From Sinonovacula constricta (Eukaryota > Mollusca > Bivalvia > Cardiida > Solecurtidae), in the NCBI GenBank assembly GCA_007844125.1, contig CM017556.1, forward strand, positions 70,990,697 through 71,054,696: DNA of 64,000 nucleotides, in the 5' to 3' direction. Position 1 is the first letter of the stretch, and each line of letters begins with the position of its first letter. A model generated the notes under the pieces. It saw nothing but the letters and a program-made list of their open reading frames with translations, made no database searches and had not been told where the DNA came from. This document shows positions 11,801 through 26,800 of the stretch, one piece after another. Position numbers and translations under genes: made by a program.

Positions 11801-14800
11801 CTTTTGGCTCGTACCGTACACAGCAACCCCATTACTGGCCGCACACTCAAACACGCCCGATCTCTCGTACGTGTCACTCGTCAATGTTAAGGTCGTCCCA
11901 TTAATCGGTATCGTAGCAACCCGACCATATCCAGGCCAGATCTGGACCCAGTCCTGATACGTGTATTCGGTCGGGTATCCTTTTGCTGTACACGTGACGG
12001 TGTAAGGCGATGGTGTAGTGGCTGACACAGTCACAATTGGTGGATCTGGTTATGCAATCAAAGAATGAGTAAATATAATGTCTATCGTGAATAGCCGCAG
12101 TTACTCTGTTTAATTTAGAATCCAAATAAAGTTTCTATATAAAAGACAGATCAAGAATGTTTTAAAAAATATTGATTGCACGTCTTTAGAATATGACACA
12201 TTTATGTTATTGTGTATCTATTGGGAATTATTGTTTCAATGTCATCGTAGATCAATTATCTATTCAGCCATGTTTTATTCTGTATTTACATCTCGCCGAC
12301 ACATTATCGCCATTATGTGAAGAGAGATCTATAAAACAGTGGGAAAAAACAATACAAGTGTTTGAGTAGAACCACTGACCAGTCGCAGATCAAATTATCA
12401 CATCACGTTTTCTGACCTTGTGCTTGGTCAGACTCACCCGCACCCCATTACAGGAATACCACATTAAAGATGCATTCAGAGGTCATCAAAACTATATGTA
12501 ACCAGGTGTTTTAAATTTATTTAAGCCTGTTACCTGTACATGTATAATTAAATGCTCAGGATAACACTGTTCACCTGTGATCAGTATTGACCACTGTGAC
12601 CAGTAGGTTACATAATATATGGCTTGGTATGGTTGAGTGTATGAGAATGTTGTTTTAAGGGTGAGTGAAATTCATGAACGTAATGTGTGTTTGTACTAGT
12701 TGTAGTTTAAATACTGGAGTCCTGATTTAAATATATTCATTCCATGCTACACCTTTACAGAGTGTACAGACTATATCAAATTACTAAAGAAACATATTAT
12801 ATTAGTTTCTTATACCCGTTTTAACGGTAGTAATTAAGACATCTCCATTTCGACTGGTAAGACCTTTTCTTTTATTGTATTGTATTATTAGCAATGATGA
12901 TGTACTGTTGGAATGGTTTCTATATTTGAAATATTGTCAATATATTTGAAATATATATGACTTGATAATTTGAATTAATATGAATTGTTGAAATGGTATT
13001 GCCAATTTTATAATTTATATTCTTGTATTTTTATTTATGTAAACTATTTACTCTGTTACAGGTTTCATTAGAACCTTTTCAATAAATATAGTGATCGACC
13101 TACATGTGTCAATTTTTATTGGAAACCCCACTTACAATGGCGCCCAACGTACTTTGAAACCAGTCGGGAGAGAACAGTGACATCACAACCCAGTCGGGAG
13201 ATACAGATCAGTGGCACCAGAACTACAGCGTGGCTACAGATCGTCATAGTGTGATAATTGCAATGTTTATAATTATTGCATAGTAAAACGTGCATCATAG
13301 TGTATTTTATAAATAATTTAAAAAGACTCATCATCCGAGAGTGATCATCAGTTTACTTTGATCGCCAGTGCAGAGAAATCATCATATGATCAGTGAATAG
13401 TTTTAATAAGTGTAAAGTTTGGTGTTTGTGATAAATAACACCAGATTCAAAACCGCGCTTTTAATATCTTCAGTTTTCTTTGTCTACATCGAGTTTTATT
13501 TACCGAGTGAAGTGTATCGTTCATTCAACGGAAAAATAACTACACCAACAGAACAGAAGTCAGTTTGTAAAGAAAATAAACAGAAGTGAAAATAACAACG
13601 AACATTAACACTATAATAACGGATGTCTACAGAGGTGAAAAGAAAGAAGAAAAACTTTGTGAACAGTGATAAAGTGTTTTGTGTGTGTATTTTTTTAATG
13701 GACTAAGGAAAAGAATGTAAGTAGATTATATACTGAATATCTAACTGAGTAAAACACTTAGTTCTAAATTATTGCTAAATTACATTTTCATAATTGTTTG
13801 TTTACATTTAAGTAAGAAACTTTTGAAAGTGAGTCTATTTTTAGAACTCCGTTAGTGGGTTTTCCATTACCTGAAGTGACTCACCAGAGGTCACTGAACT
13901 GATATTTCATAGTACATGAAGTGAGGTTTCTGAAGAAATTTCTTTTAGATTTAGGCCATATAGAATTGAACTATTATTTACGATTTTGTATAAAAACAAT
14001 TGTAAACAGATTTATTCATTTCTTACAGAAAGAATTGTCTATTACATTTTTATTGTTTTATTAAATGTAAAAGATTGTTTCAGTAAAGGAATTGTACAAT
14101 ATGCGTACATGGATTCGTAGGTTTTAATTAATCAAGTTTGATGGAGAAATTCAAATCTATAAACTGATTGTTTAATTGATTAATATATTTTCTATTAATA
14201 GAAATAGATTTATACAGTTTGTATAGTAAATGTTTTATAGACTAAGAATTTGTACATTGTATTAATGATTACTTTCTAAAGATCAAGACTTATTTAACAT
14301 TTTGGTATTTTTGATGGAGATAGGTTTTAACATTTTTCAATTACTAGAGATATAATTATTAACATTATATGTAAATGTTTTTAGGGTGAAAGGTTGAGCT
14401 GATTTTACATTGTGTTATCCTGAATTGTTTTTCAAATCAAATTTTGAAATACTAAACAAAACTTTAACTTGTGTATTCTTTGTTGTAAAACATTTGTGCT
14501 ATGTGGGAGCTTTACATATCAATTCAAGTAAATTTTTGATTGTTTATACAATTATCAGATAATTTTACAAGTTGAAATTAAATAATTTTTTCTCATTAAC
14601 CTACTTATGATATAATAAGTTAAAAGAGGAGATTTATGCCAAGAGTGTAACAACAAAAGTGACGCTGAGTAACTTTTATAGTTAAAATGTAAATATTCTA
14701 TTACATTTGTGTATTTAACGAAAGTGAAGGTTAATACGTGTAGATTGAACTTTCAGGGTATAATGAAGGGGTAAGTATTATAACATTGTAACTTACTTGC

Positions 14801-17800
14801 AATTCATATTTGCAATACATACTTGCAATTCATACTTCCAATTCATACTTGCAATTCATACTTGCAATTCATACTTGCAATACATACTTGCAATTCATAC
14901 TTGCAATTCATACTTGCAATACATACTTGCAATTCATACTTGCAATTCATACTTGCATAACATTCTGACAGTATATACACAGCATACATAACCAAACAAT
15001 TCTGTTGTAGATATTGGTTATCGTTAAGGTGCTCAAGGATTGACCAAAAGTTCAGTCAGTAATTTATTACACAGGTACTTGCACAACTGATTAGAGTTCC
15101 ACACATCTGTTGTTAAGTTATAGAAGGAAAACAAGAAAGGTAAAAAGAAAGCTAAGTTGAAACCAACTAAGTGGGTGTGGGAAGAATCACAGGAGAAGGC
15201 TTTTATAGGTATAAAGTCTAAACTCACTTCTGCACCTGTTTTAGCTTATGCCCAATATGATAGACCTTTCAAACTTCATACTGATGCATCTGGTAAAGGC
15301 CTTGGTGCAATACTGTACCAAAATCAGGATGGAGTAGACAAGGTCATTGCATATGCCAGCAGAAGTTTGAGACCTCCAGAAACTAGGTACCCAGCTCATA
15401 AGTTGGAATTTCTGGCGCTCAAATGGGCTGTGACAGAGAAATTCTCTGATTACCTTTATGGTAACAAGTTCATTGTTACAACTGACAACAATCCTCTAAC
15501 ATATGTCAATTCAACTGCTAAACTAGATGCAACAGGATACAGATGGCTGGCAGCACTAGCAGCTTTTGACTTTGACATTACATACAAACCTGGCAAGTTA
15601 AATGTTGATGCCGATGAATTAAGCAGAAAGCCCAATATAACTTCCAGTATGGTTAAAGCCATTTGTTCAGCAGTTAAAGCCGATCTGCCCCTGGCTGAGT
15701 GTATTACCACTGGAGTCTGTCCTCTTTCTGCAGAAGAGAACATGTCACAGCCTGGTAACAGTCAAATAATTGACTGGTCACAAGCACAGAGGCAAGATCC
15801 TGCACTGAGCAGAGTTGTCAATCTAGTAGAAAGCGGTTCTCGTCCGAGGGGGGAATTCCTCAGTAAAGAGACCACAGAAGTACAACAGTACTTACGAGAA
15901 TGGAAACGACTCCATATAGATGGTCACGTTCTCTATAGAACCACTTCACTAGATGGTCAACAGGTTAAACAGCTTGTCCTACCTAAATCCCACAGAGCAG
16001 AGGCACTTAAAGGCCTACATGAGGATGTTGGGCATCCTGGGAAGGACAAATCGCTGTGGCTAGTTAGACAGAGGTTCTACTGGCCAGGTTTAGAAAAGGA
16101 ACTTGAACACCATGTACAGACATGCTCTAGGTGTCTACTAAGGAAGTCACCTCAACAATGTGCTGAATTAGTCAGTATTAAGACTACTAAACCTATGGAG
16201 TTAGTCTGCATTGACTTTCTTACATTAGAACAATCCAAGGGTGGATATGAGAATGTACTAGTAATTACTGATCATTTTTCTAGATATGCTCAGGCCATCC
16301 CTTGCAAAAACCAAACTGCACATACCACTGCAAAAGCTCTCTATGAATCTTTCATAAGGTTCTATTCTTTCCCTGAAAGAATTCATAGCGATCAAGGTCG
16401 CAACTTTGAGAGCAGAGTGATAAAAGAACTGTGTAAGTTAGCTGGAGTTTCTAAATCCAGAACTACACCATATCACCCAATGGGAAACCCTGCAGAAAGG
16501 TTCAACAGAACCCTTATCAGGATGCTAGGCACATTAAACCCTAACCAAAAGTCAGACTGGAGATCCTATATTGGACCCATAGTACAAGCATATAATGCAA
16601 CGAAAAGTGATGCCACAGGGTTCTCACCCCATTATCTAATGTTTGGGTGGCACCCTAGACTTCCACTTGACGCCACTATGGGAATAAATCCCGGGAATGA
16701 TGGATCTCAAGATCCAGCTGGATATGTTCAGAAGCTGCAAGATCGCTTACAGTACGCTTACAAGCTTGCTGCAGAAGCTTCAGCGAAGCAGGCTGAACAA
16801 AACAAGGCACATTATGACCGCAAGGTTACTGCCTCCAGATTGGAACTGTCAGACAGAGTATTGGTTAAGAGAGTTCATTTTGAAGGGAAACATAAACTCT
16901 CAGACAATTGGGAATCAGATCCCTATGTTGTTCTGGATATACCAAATCCAGATGTGCCAATATATACTGTAAGAAAGGAAGATGGTACAGGACCTAAACG
17001 GACCCTGCATCGGAATTTATTACTTCCAATTAATTTTCTTCCTGTAAATACACAACCTGCTGATAACAAAACTGTCTCCAAACCAAAGACAAGACAACAG
17101 AGACAAATCACTGTTAGTGACAGTTGTACCTCTGATTCTGTTAGCGGTGACGATTCAACAGATTCTGAGATATACATTATCCCTCAGAGAAGGCCATGCT
17201 ACCATCAGAATCTGTATCTCACTAAAAGACATGTAGCCCCACCCTTACAGACAGTATCTGTAAATACAGAGGAACAAACCACTAATGTAAGGTTCGAAAT
17301 AAACGGTGTTTCTACAAATAAAAAGAAGCAGTTAATAATGTTGCCTTCTAGATCTATCCAAATATATATAATGTTTAAGTGTTTTAGTTCTATTCTATAT
17401 TTTATTATTTCTACTCTACGTTTCTTCACATAAACTAACATTTCACGATAAGGTAGGCTTCCTTCGAGTCAAGACTACCAACGTTGTTACCAGCGTAGCA
17501 TGTGTAGCTACCACCATAAGTCCCATCCAGACGAGGTATCACATAACTGAATGTATTGCTTTTAAGCGATCCGATGCCACTGGCTAGAACCATGTTTCCT
17601 TTATACCATGTGAAGTTGGCAGGTGGTTTACTGGACGCTGAACAGGTCAGTAAGACGTTTGGTTCACCTTCAATGGCTGTGACATTTGGTAACGTCTGTA
17701 TCTGACAAGAATCTGAAGAAATTTAATGGCATTTAATGTATAACACTTAAAAATAACTTACAGAACTTTAAAAGATACTTACTAGCATGGAAATCCAATC

Positions 17801-20800
17801 AGCAAATCATGTGCATAGCTACATATTGTTTTAGTGAATGTTACTTAATAATTCTGAATGAACATATTTTATTACATAGGCATTATATTGCAATTTTTGT
17901 ACACCACAAACATGCTAAATATAAATGTCGATTTTTGTCCCATTCAAATGTGTAGAAACATTGTCAGTTATGTGGTATTTAAGTCAGGGACAACATAAAT
18001 CGCTGGCTGTTTCAAAGAATATCACATCGCCTCGTCTCGTAGGTTTGAGGAAAAGTCTGGAGAAGACGATTTTCCCTTCCTAAGCTCTAAGTTTGTAAAA
18101 GGTTTAAATCCAGCTTAGTAAGCTTGTTTGTCCGACTTGGACATACTCCTTAGTCCATAGTAGACATAAGATCAAATCAGAGATGGAAAGTTGTGTGTCA
18201 GTTGTTACATCGGATGGCACAACATGCACGTTGTACTGCCTTCTCCATAACAGTTTCATTTGAAGGGAGGTTTAAAACATAATCCGAAAACTTAGTTGTT
18301 AAATATATGTACTTTAATTAACGTAGCCAATCAAAAGGAAGAAACGGGCAAAATGTGGTAAAATCGAATCCTGGATATCTTGCAATGCTTGGCAATGCTC
18401 TACTAACTGCTCCACTGAGTATTGTAGCACCAGTGTGTTATGAAGTGTTATTCAACATTTCGACCAAAAGTTATTTCACCATAATATACATAACCTATAT
18501 TATGACGTCGATAGGTTTTAAACAGTGCTTGTTTATTTAAGTCGGTTCATTGTTTCAAGCAGTATTCTACATACATTATTGTTTTATACCTTATGTAATT
18601 ATTTTATAATGTTACATGACGTAGTTGTTTCCCGGGAGTTAGTATGGCTTTAGGCTTAACATAAAATGTTGCCTAGTTACATGTCAAATCTTGGATAAAA
18701 TACTGGACAAATATTTACCCATGTAACTACAGTGACATAAAATAAGTTTATGTGTAACAACAGAATTAAAAAAAATAAATTATTTAGTAGAACCTCCATA
18801 GAATTTAATGTAAACTTCGCGTACTTACAGAAAATATCCAGATCCACGTATGAGCTAGCAATGCCGTAACCGTTGTGAGGTCTGCACGTGATCCTATTAC
18901 CATCCATATACCTGGTCGGTGTGATGGTCAGGATGGTTGATGTAATCATTCCATTGTTGTCCCCATGCCATCTTCTATAATTGCCTGTATTCGGAATGAC
19001 ATCAGATCCGTTATACCACGTGATATTAGAGGCGGGGTTTGAGGAACCAGAAGTACAGTTTAGTTGTATCGGAATGGTTCCTGTAGCTGGTACTGCCTTG
19101 TTACCTGATATGATCACGGTGTCCGGCCTGGGACCAACTGAAGACGATATTAAAATGATAACTGCATTGTTCTCCAATTAGATAACTTAAGAATGCCCAT
19201 GTTCTTCTATATCTTCATGTTGAATCTAGAACGGATTAATTAAGTTATTCTCCAAATATGTTTGTCAGCATTGCATTTTTATAATTAATAGTGAACGTTG
19301 TCAAATATGCCAAATACACAAGATAAATTACTTTTGAAGCACGTGCCTCGTTTTTATGCTGATACCGCTTATGTTCGCTTATGTCATAGATTTATGTTTC
19401 TAGCCATGTGAAATAACTGGCAAAATAAGTTCCATTGCTTTTAGCACTAGCAGGTCTCTAGATATTTATAATGATTTGTATTATTGTTGAATAGTTGTTT
19501 TACTTAATCAAAACATTGATAAAACATTTACACCAATAATTCAATCTTATAGTAAACTGTATATGTTGTAAAATTGATCTTAATGTACATCACTAAAACA
19601 TTGGTATATTATATATTGGCATATTATTAATTTATGCAATGTTCACTCTCTGCGACTTGGTAATAAAAAAGCAGAGAAGCTGACACCATGTAAGCAAATT
19701 AATCGCAAAGTAATGCAAGCGACATAATTGTATTGTGAAGTAATGTTCCCTATATGAATAGCGTATTACACATAACAACAGAAAAGTACAGAATCTCTCA
19801 ACTCGAGCATTTGATAGAAATAGACTCTTTGCAAGGCGAATATTCATATTAGTGTCAGACTATGAGTTTTGTACGTTTATTTTTTCCTAAGGTATAAATG
19901 CCAACATAACGATGGATGGATGACCTTGATTTTGTGTGCATGGTGTTTTGTGATGATTTTTTAAAGGTGTAGAGTATGTGTTCTTTTTGATAAATCGATT
20001 AAAGTATAAATGCATTTATAAACAGCTATGTTAGTAATGGTACCTTAGATGGCGTGGTCGTAACACATGCACGTCAGGAAGATCAAAAACATTTTATGTT
20101 TGCATTTTATTTGTTTGTAGACACACACTATATTGTTGTATCTTGTGTTCTTGTAAATTCAAAATGGTCAAAATCATTATGTGTATCTATGTAACAGGAT
20201 TGACGTTATCTGTTTATGTGCTACCTTTAACTTAACATACAGTTAACTCTAAAAATAATTCCTGCTATAGTTATCATGCTAGTATTGTGGTTTATTTACT
20301 TTTTTCTTCAGTAGAATGTTCGATGGACAAATGTGGTTGCATTATTGATAGCGGTGTCACCTGTTAGATACCTTGCTTTATTTTACACAAGTCGTCGCAA
20401 ACTTAAGTGAAAAGGCATTCAATGAATAAACAATTTTAGTTTAAATGTACATGATTTAACTTTTGGAAATCACCTTCTTATATGTATATGCGCTGAAGCA
20501 TACAGTGTACTTTTATTTTTAAGATACTTTAATATAGCAACATAAGTAATTATTTAAATGGTAATATGAATGTTGAAAAAAATGGCTAACTGAAATTATC
20601 ATGAAAGAAATGTTATGAGTCTTTTTGTAGCATGTACAGTTTCATTAGCAATTGTGGATTGTAAATAAATATATAGCTGATGATAAGAAACAGTGCTGAG
20701 AGACACTTGTCAATAACCTTTATTACAAACTCGCATTTTCTTTTATAAAGAACAGTTGTCACAAAAGTTAGCGCAACCAAGAAATGACTGAACAGTTGTA

Positions 20801-23800
20801 CAGAAAAAAATATTTCAATAAGAAATCTTGGTTTAAAATTTACTGCATTACAAATTACCACACAAGACTTTTGTATTCAGTGGATGTAATCACACCTTTC
20901 GTCATTGATGCTGAACTTTAGTAAGTGAACGAGAAGTTGCCGGACGCATTCATGTTTTGCCAAAGAAAACACAAATAAAGACTTATTACAAATGACCAGA
21001 TACTATTCGGAAAATGAGTAGCATTAAAAAGAGAAAAGCCAGTGATCAATACTGGACCTGGAATACTCTAAATGCAGCCATAATGTGATTGAACATCAAG
21101 TTTGGTAGTACAAATACACCTAAAACGAACTACAGTAGTTGTTTTAGTCCAACAATGAGCGAAGGAAGAAGAGTCAAACTATGTCGCAAGATTAGAAGAC
21201 ATATACAAGCTAGTGTCAAAAGTACATAAAACATATAACGGTAATAAAGACGAGAGTATTCAGTTTTAGAATATATAGAGTGAGCTATATAAAATATTTT
21301 AAGTGATATCAGGAACTGATTGTTTAAACTATCATTGCATAATATGTATATATTTAAATATTTAGGACACAATTTTCCTTTAAAAGATGCATTTAATTAC
21401 TTTTATAATTCATATATTTTATTGTAGTATGTTAATAAACTAGGTCAATTATAAATTTATTTATGAATAAATAGTACGGGCTAAACACAAACAATACCAG
21501 AAAGACTGTACAACTACTTAATTCCAAACTGACACTTTATCTAATAACTGTAATACTACAGACAAATTGTTATTTGCCTGATTAAACGAGCTTCTAACGA
21601 TTGTCGCTGTCATCGTCTCTTTCTCTCTTTGAAATAAGTTTTGATAAAAAGGTGCGCTAAAATCTTCAAAAGTAGTTTAACTACTATACCAATGTATTAA
21701 AATAAAAAGTCACATGAAAGTAAACAACTTGTTTTCTCAGAAAATGTTTAATACCTAATCAAACAAAACGCATCCTTTATCACCTCATTATTTTTAGAGG
21801 AAATGAAAAAGAGTAATAATAAATAAATAAACAGCATTATTATTTAGATAATTATTTCAATTGACGAATCACGTGCAAACTTAGACCTAGGTTGTTAGCA
21901 TGTGAAATACCCTTGTTCTGTGCCTTTTCGGAGTTTGGTATATGTTGCAATGCTCATAGGACTTTGTCATATATTCTTTTTTATGTTTTAATGTATTTTA
22001 CATATTATAGTATACGTTATTATTATATTATTACGTTAATATGCCCGAATCACACCTAAAACAGTGATACATATGCCGCTTGAACGTACACATTCCATCG
22101 TGCAAGACACTATTAGGTAATGGACATGGTACTTTGAAACAATAGCATTTAGGACTTCAAATGTATTGTTGCTTTGATATAATGTACCTAAATATAATAC
22201 AGTTTTTGATTTTATATAATTTTCTTTTGACTGTCATTTTATCAAATATTTTTGCAAAAGTAGATAAAAATGACGCGTGTTGCATAAGGATGTACTCAAC
22301 CTATCCTGATAAAGCATTTGTTTGTTTTCATTTCCTAACCCTTAGGGCACGTGCGGTAATATTGACATCGCCGGCAACGTTGTAAATTTCCGCTTTCGGC
22401 ATTCCCTCTGTTCTTTCCAATGTTCTTGCACAAAACTTAAAAATATAATGAGAGGCTGATTTTGCTTTGGGATAGTTCTATCTCTATCAATCGGTAAAAT
22501 ATGTGTTGGCACGTGGCTAAGTTCTTTACATACTTTGATAAGGTAAAGATTTCTGAACGTTTGAACAATGCCATTTTTGACGCAATAGACGTTTTTGCTA
22601 AGTTTGTTAACTACTTGCACATTTTTACCAACATTTTCTTAGAAAGGTTTACTATGTGGACTTGCTCGGATGTTTGTGAAGCTCTACGTTTCCTATTAGA
22701 CTAGATTTACATAAAATGCAGTGACACTTTATTTAGACAAGTAATTGGTATTCCTATGGGAACCAACTGTGCACCATTAATTGCAGATTTGTTTTTTTAC
22801 TGCTTTGAACGTAATTTCATGTTAACTTTATCCCCTTCTAACCGAAGCCACATTATAGAGGATTTCAGTTTAACGTCACGCTATCTTGAAGATATTCTTA
22901 CTATAGATAATCCTTTCTTTTCTCAAATTATCAATCTGATTTACCCTCCAGAATTACCCTTTATAAAGCAAGAACTAACATTTAAATGCAGCATTTCTAG
23001 ACATTGAGATCGCTATTTCTAATGACAACGTCTCTTCTAAAATCTATGACAAGAGAGATGATTTCAACTCTAGCATTCTGAATTATCAATTCCTTGACGG
23101 TGATTCACCTCGTGCTACTTCCTATGGTATTTACATATCACAACTTACAAGGTTTGCACGAGTTTGTACTAAAGTAGAAGAGTTCAATGCTAGAAACCGT
23201 TTTTTTCTTCAAAACTCTTACAGCAAGGATTTCGTTTTCATAAATTAAGAAAGGCGTTTTCAAAATTCTTTCACCGCAATGGTTTTCTTGCTTTTAAGTA
23301 TAATAGCAGTATGAAAACACTTATGCATTTTATGAAAATGGTTTATACAAATTAAAGAAAATCAAGGGTCGCAATAACTTTTTTTCTGACCACTTTACAA
23401 AACTTATCAGAAAATGTATTGCATACGGTTACAACCCGGGAATCCTTCGTTGTACTACATTGCTTGCAATTGACCCTTTTACAGTCAAGAACTTGCATTG
23501 CTTTTAAATTACACGATGACCGGACAGGTCGTTGAGACTATATGAAAACAGTGACTTAAAGCCATAATTGGACAGTTACTGTTGAAATTCTTGTCTCTTC
23601 ATCTCTCCAGTCGTGCCCTATATAGGTGAGACAACTTGAGCAGTCTCCATACACTTTACGTGAGATTGCACAGTAGGTATAACATCTGGATTTTGGTACC
23701 TTTATTAATATATAATATGCAAACTGTGGATAAATCCTCGGCTTTTTTGAAAACTTATTAACTCTTAATAATAAAACATTTTATTTTGTTGGTAGGTTCT

Positions 23801-26800
23801 TTTCTAAAATTAGATGTTTTCTTTCGTATTTTTTTCATTTCACTTTTGACACTTTTAGCATGTGACGTTATGGCATTGCATGCCATAATTAAATTAATCT
23901 TATTATATATCAGCACTTGGGCTGTTTTATTTGTTCTTTTAATATATAAGCGCTAGGGCTGTTTTATTTGTTCTTATAATATATCAGCGCTTGGGCTGTT
24001 TTATTTCATAATAATCTCTCATTTGGAATTTTTACGCTGCCGAGGCTTTTATTTACTGTACATACTGTACATATGTTGTTAGTCAATTTTATTACCTGAT
24101 ACCAGATATTATGTATGTATATAAGTTTATTGTTTCTGTTTTAACTCCTGATGCAGGTGCTTACTGTGATTTGTGTCAATTTGACGAGATATTACACTGT
24201 TTGTTTGATAGAAAAACCCTTAGGAAGTGCGAGGTTGGAGCGCTCCACAAACCAGGTTTAAGCACCCCAGTCGGCACTTTTGCCGATTGACCGGTCCAAG
24301 GCGGTAACTGATGGTTTTTCTTTTTTTGTGTGTTATGTCTCGTCTATGTGTTTTGGTCACATTTACATTTACCTTTGTCTACAGGTAGATAAAATTTAAA
24401 TATCTGTGGAAATTTTGATAGGACCTTTTCTTATTCACCTAAACAACTGTATACGAATCCAAAAATTCAATTTTTCTGTTGACATTAACGTGACATTGTA
24501 TGACGCATTTTTATCATTATATGCATACTGGTATTTGAGATACACGTGGTCCTCACTTAAAACAGGACTGCAACAGGTGCAAATTACTATGATAATACCT
24601 GGTACATAGAGACTGTGGTGAAACTTCCAAAACATGAACCAACCCCATATATAATTATATAAACATCAAGGGAAACACGAAGAAAAATATGTTGGCATTC
24701 ATTCTTTCGTTATAGTTTTAAAGCAATTCCGGTTAGTTTTACATAATACCACTTATAGGTGACATGATGCTTGAAAATTGTTTAATAAAATCCAAGATAA
24801 ATACTAGTTTTTGCCAGCGGTCAGACCTTTGGGTCTCAACTCTTTCGTAGTAACTGGCAAAAGTTGTATTTTACAATGATATTAATAATGATATTTTACC
24901 AATTTGTTCTACCGTCCTCATTATTATGCATTATGTTTTGAAATTTAATTAAACTATCTTGTGAAAAAGCAAATTTTATATTTTTGTGTCACGTTTAGAA
25001 TACCTAGCCTTTGTGAAATTATTTTGGTTCGGGTATTATAAATAGCATACAGCACATACTACAGCACAGGGGCAAATTTACGTATAAAATGAAAAACGCG
25101 AGGAGATTTTAAAGACGATGTAAGTTACAATCAGAGGAAAACATTTTCTTACACTTGACATCTACATCGAATGTCCGTGTGAGGGTTGTGACCAGTGATG
25201 AATGTGACACCATACATGTGACTCTCTGTCCGTTATCCTCAGCAATGACTGGTCTCTCTAACACGGACACCACGGTATATGTTTCAGATGTCGGGTCGAG
25301 GCTCGCTGCATTAGTTGGTTTAAATGTCTGATCCTGGTAATACCACGTGATGTTGGGAGCTGGTCTGCCATTGGTCGATACACATCGAATGGTCATTTTG
25401 CCTCCAGATATTGCCTCGCCTGTCTGTGACAACGTCGTGATGTCTGGTTTTACTGTGTACAGTCATCACGATATACGTTTAACAAGGCTTTTGCTAGGAA
25501 ATGAATGGATCCATCGGGGTAAAAATGCAGATAAGAACATATGCAGGAAGTAAAAAACAATATCAGAGAACATTCAAGTTTATACTTTTTTTTAACATAT
25601 TGAGTAGGCTTTGAGCTTATTCTCTATAAGTTTGTTATTTAGCCCTTCAAATCCTTTTTAGTGTGACTTTAACCTGTCTATCCACAAAAATGTTAATAAT
25701 AACGATCTGGTGTCTCTTTTTAATTAGACAACACGGATAAAGGTAAATTAAAGCCAGTAATCATTTTTATGCAGCACTTTACTAAACTGTTTATGGTAGT
25801 CACGATATGTAAGTAGAAATGTTGTTTCATTTTGTGTTTTATTGTTACAATAAAATTAGTTTATAACTTACAGACGAGGTACAAGCGAGCCGATGCAGAA
25901 CTGGGATCCGAAGAATCTTTAGTTGTAGCCCCAGGGTAAGAGACTCGACACAAAAATGTTTTCATGTCATCTGTTCTACTAGGTGTGAATCTGTGGGTCA
26001 AGGTCACTGTGTATGTACCATCTGCCTCTTGTACAGAATTTGTACTTGACTGTGTGAGTGGAGATGTACTCACGCTACTCCTATACCAGGCTAGAGTAGG
26101 GGCTGGAATTCCTCCTCTGGACACACACTGGATGGTCAGTGGCCTGTCTTGTACACCACTGATGACTTGGCGGTTGTTGGAGATGGGCACCAAATTTGAA
26201 ATGATTGGAGACGTGGCGGTGACTGTTCCACGGATTAATTGGCAATTATGGTTAAAGGAACAAGACAAACAATTTCAAGCGCGATATCCGAAACAATAGC
26301 AAGCATGGATACAAAATATGTATTATATTAAACATTATGTTGTTTTCTATATTAAAAAGTATCTCTTTGTAATTTGTATCCAAATCTGATTTAAACGTTT
26401 TTATTAGGTAATACTTTATACAAAGTATAACAGAGGTTTAGATTTAATTAATAAATCTTATAATGTGTTAAGTAAAACACGTATTGCCATGCAGACGCAA
26501 TACATGCCAAAGAATAAATCAACTGGGAACACAACATGTGGGATGATAGATTTTACTTACCCGAACTAAACACATTTTAATATTTCCGTATAAATTTAGA
26601 ACATGAATTTGGATATGGACCATGTTAATTATGATCTGAGCTTTTCCATATTTTTTAGGCTATATGATAAATGGTATCAGTTACCTAACATGATGTATTT
26701 AATGTGAAAATTCTCTTAATACGTTAAGTGGCAGTATGATACTTATCAATGTCAATTTTCATAAAGAATGTTATATTAAGCAGTAAATTAGATAATAAAA

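Noticed and set aside
14798..14957. CRISPR-like array
   Set aside because: Direct 13-bp repeats without unique spacers, in eukaryotic DNA; the other arrays in the window are also spacerless minisatellites.
14797..14991. 64-codon repetitive frame
   Set aside because: Translation of a 13-bp tandem repeat.
15456..15743. 95-codon minus-strand frame
   Set aside because: Shadow of the gypsy integrase frame on the other strand.
18340..18430. tRNA gene
   Set aside because: A- and B-box-like sequences are present, but no acceptor stem pairs and the anticodon arm is not formed; called a SINE remnant instead.
22500..23530. Hammerhead ribozyme expected near Penelope-like elements
   Set aside because: I looked for the CTGANGA ... 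GAAA core around the remnant and did not find a convincing one.
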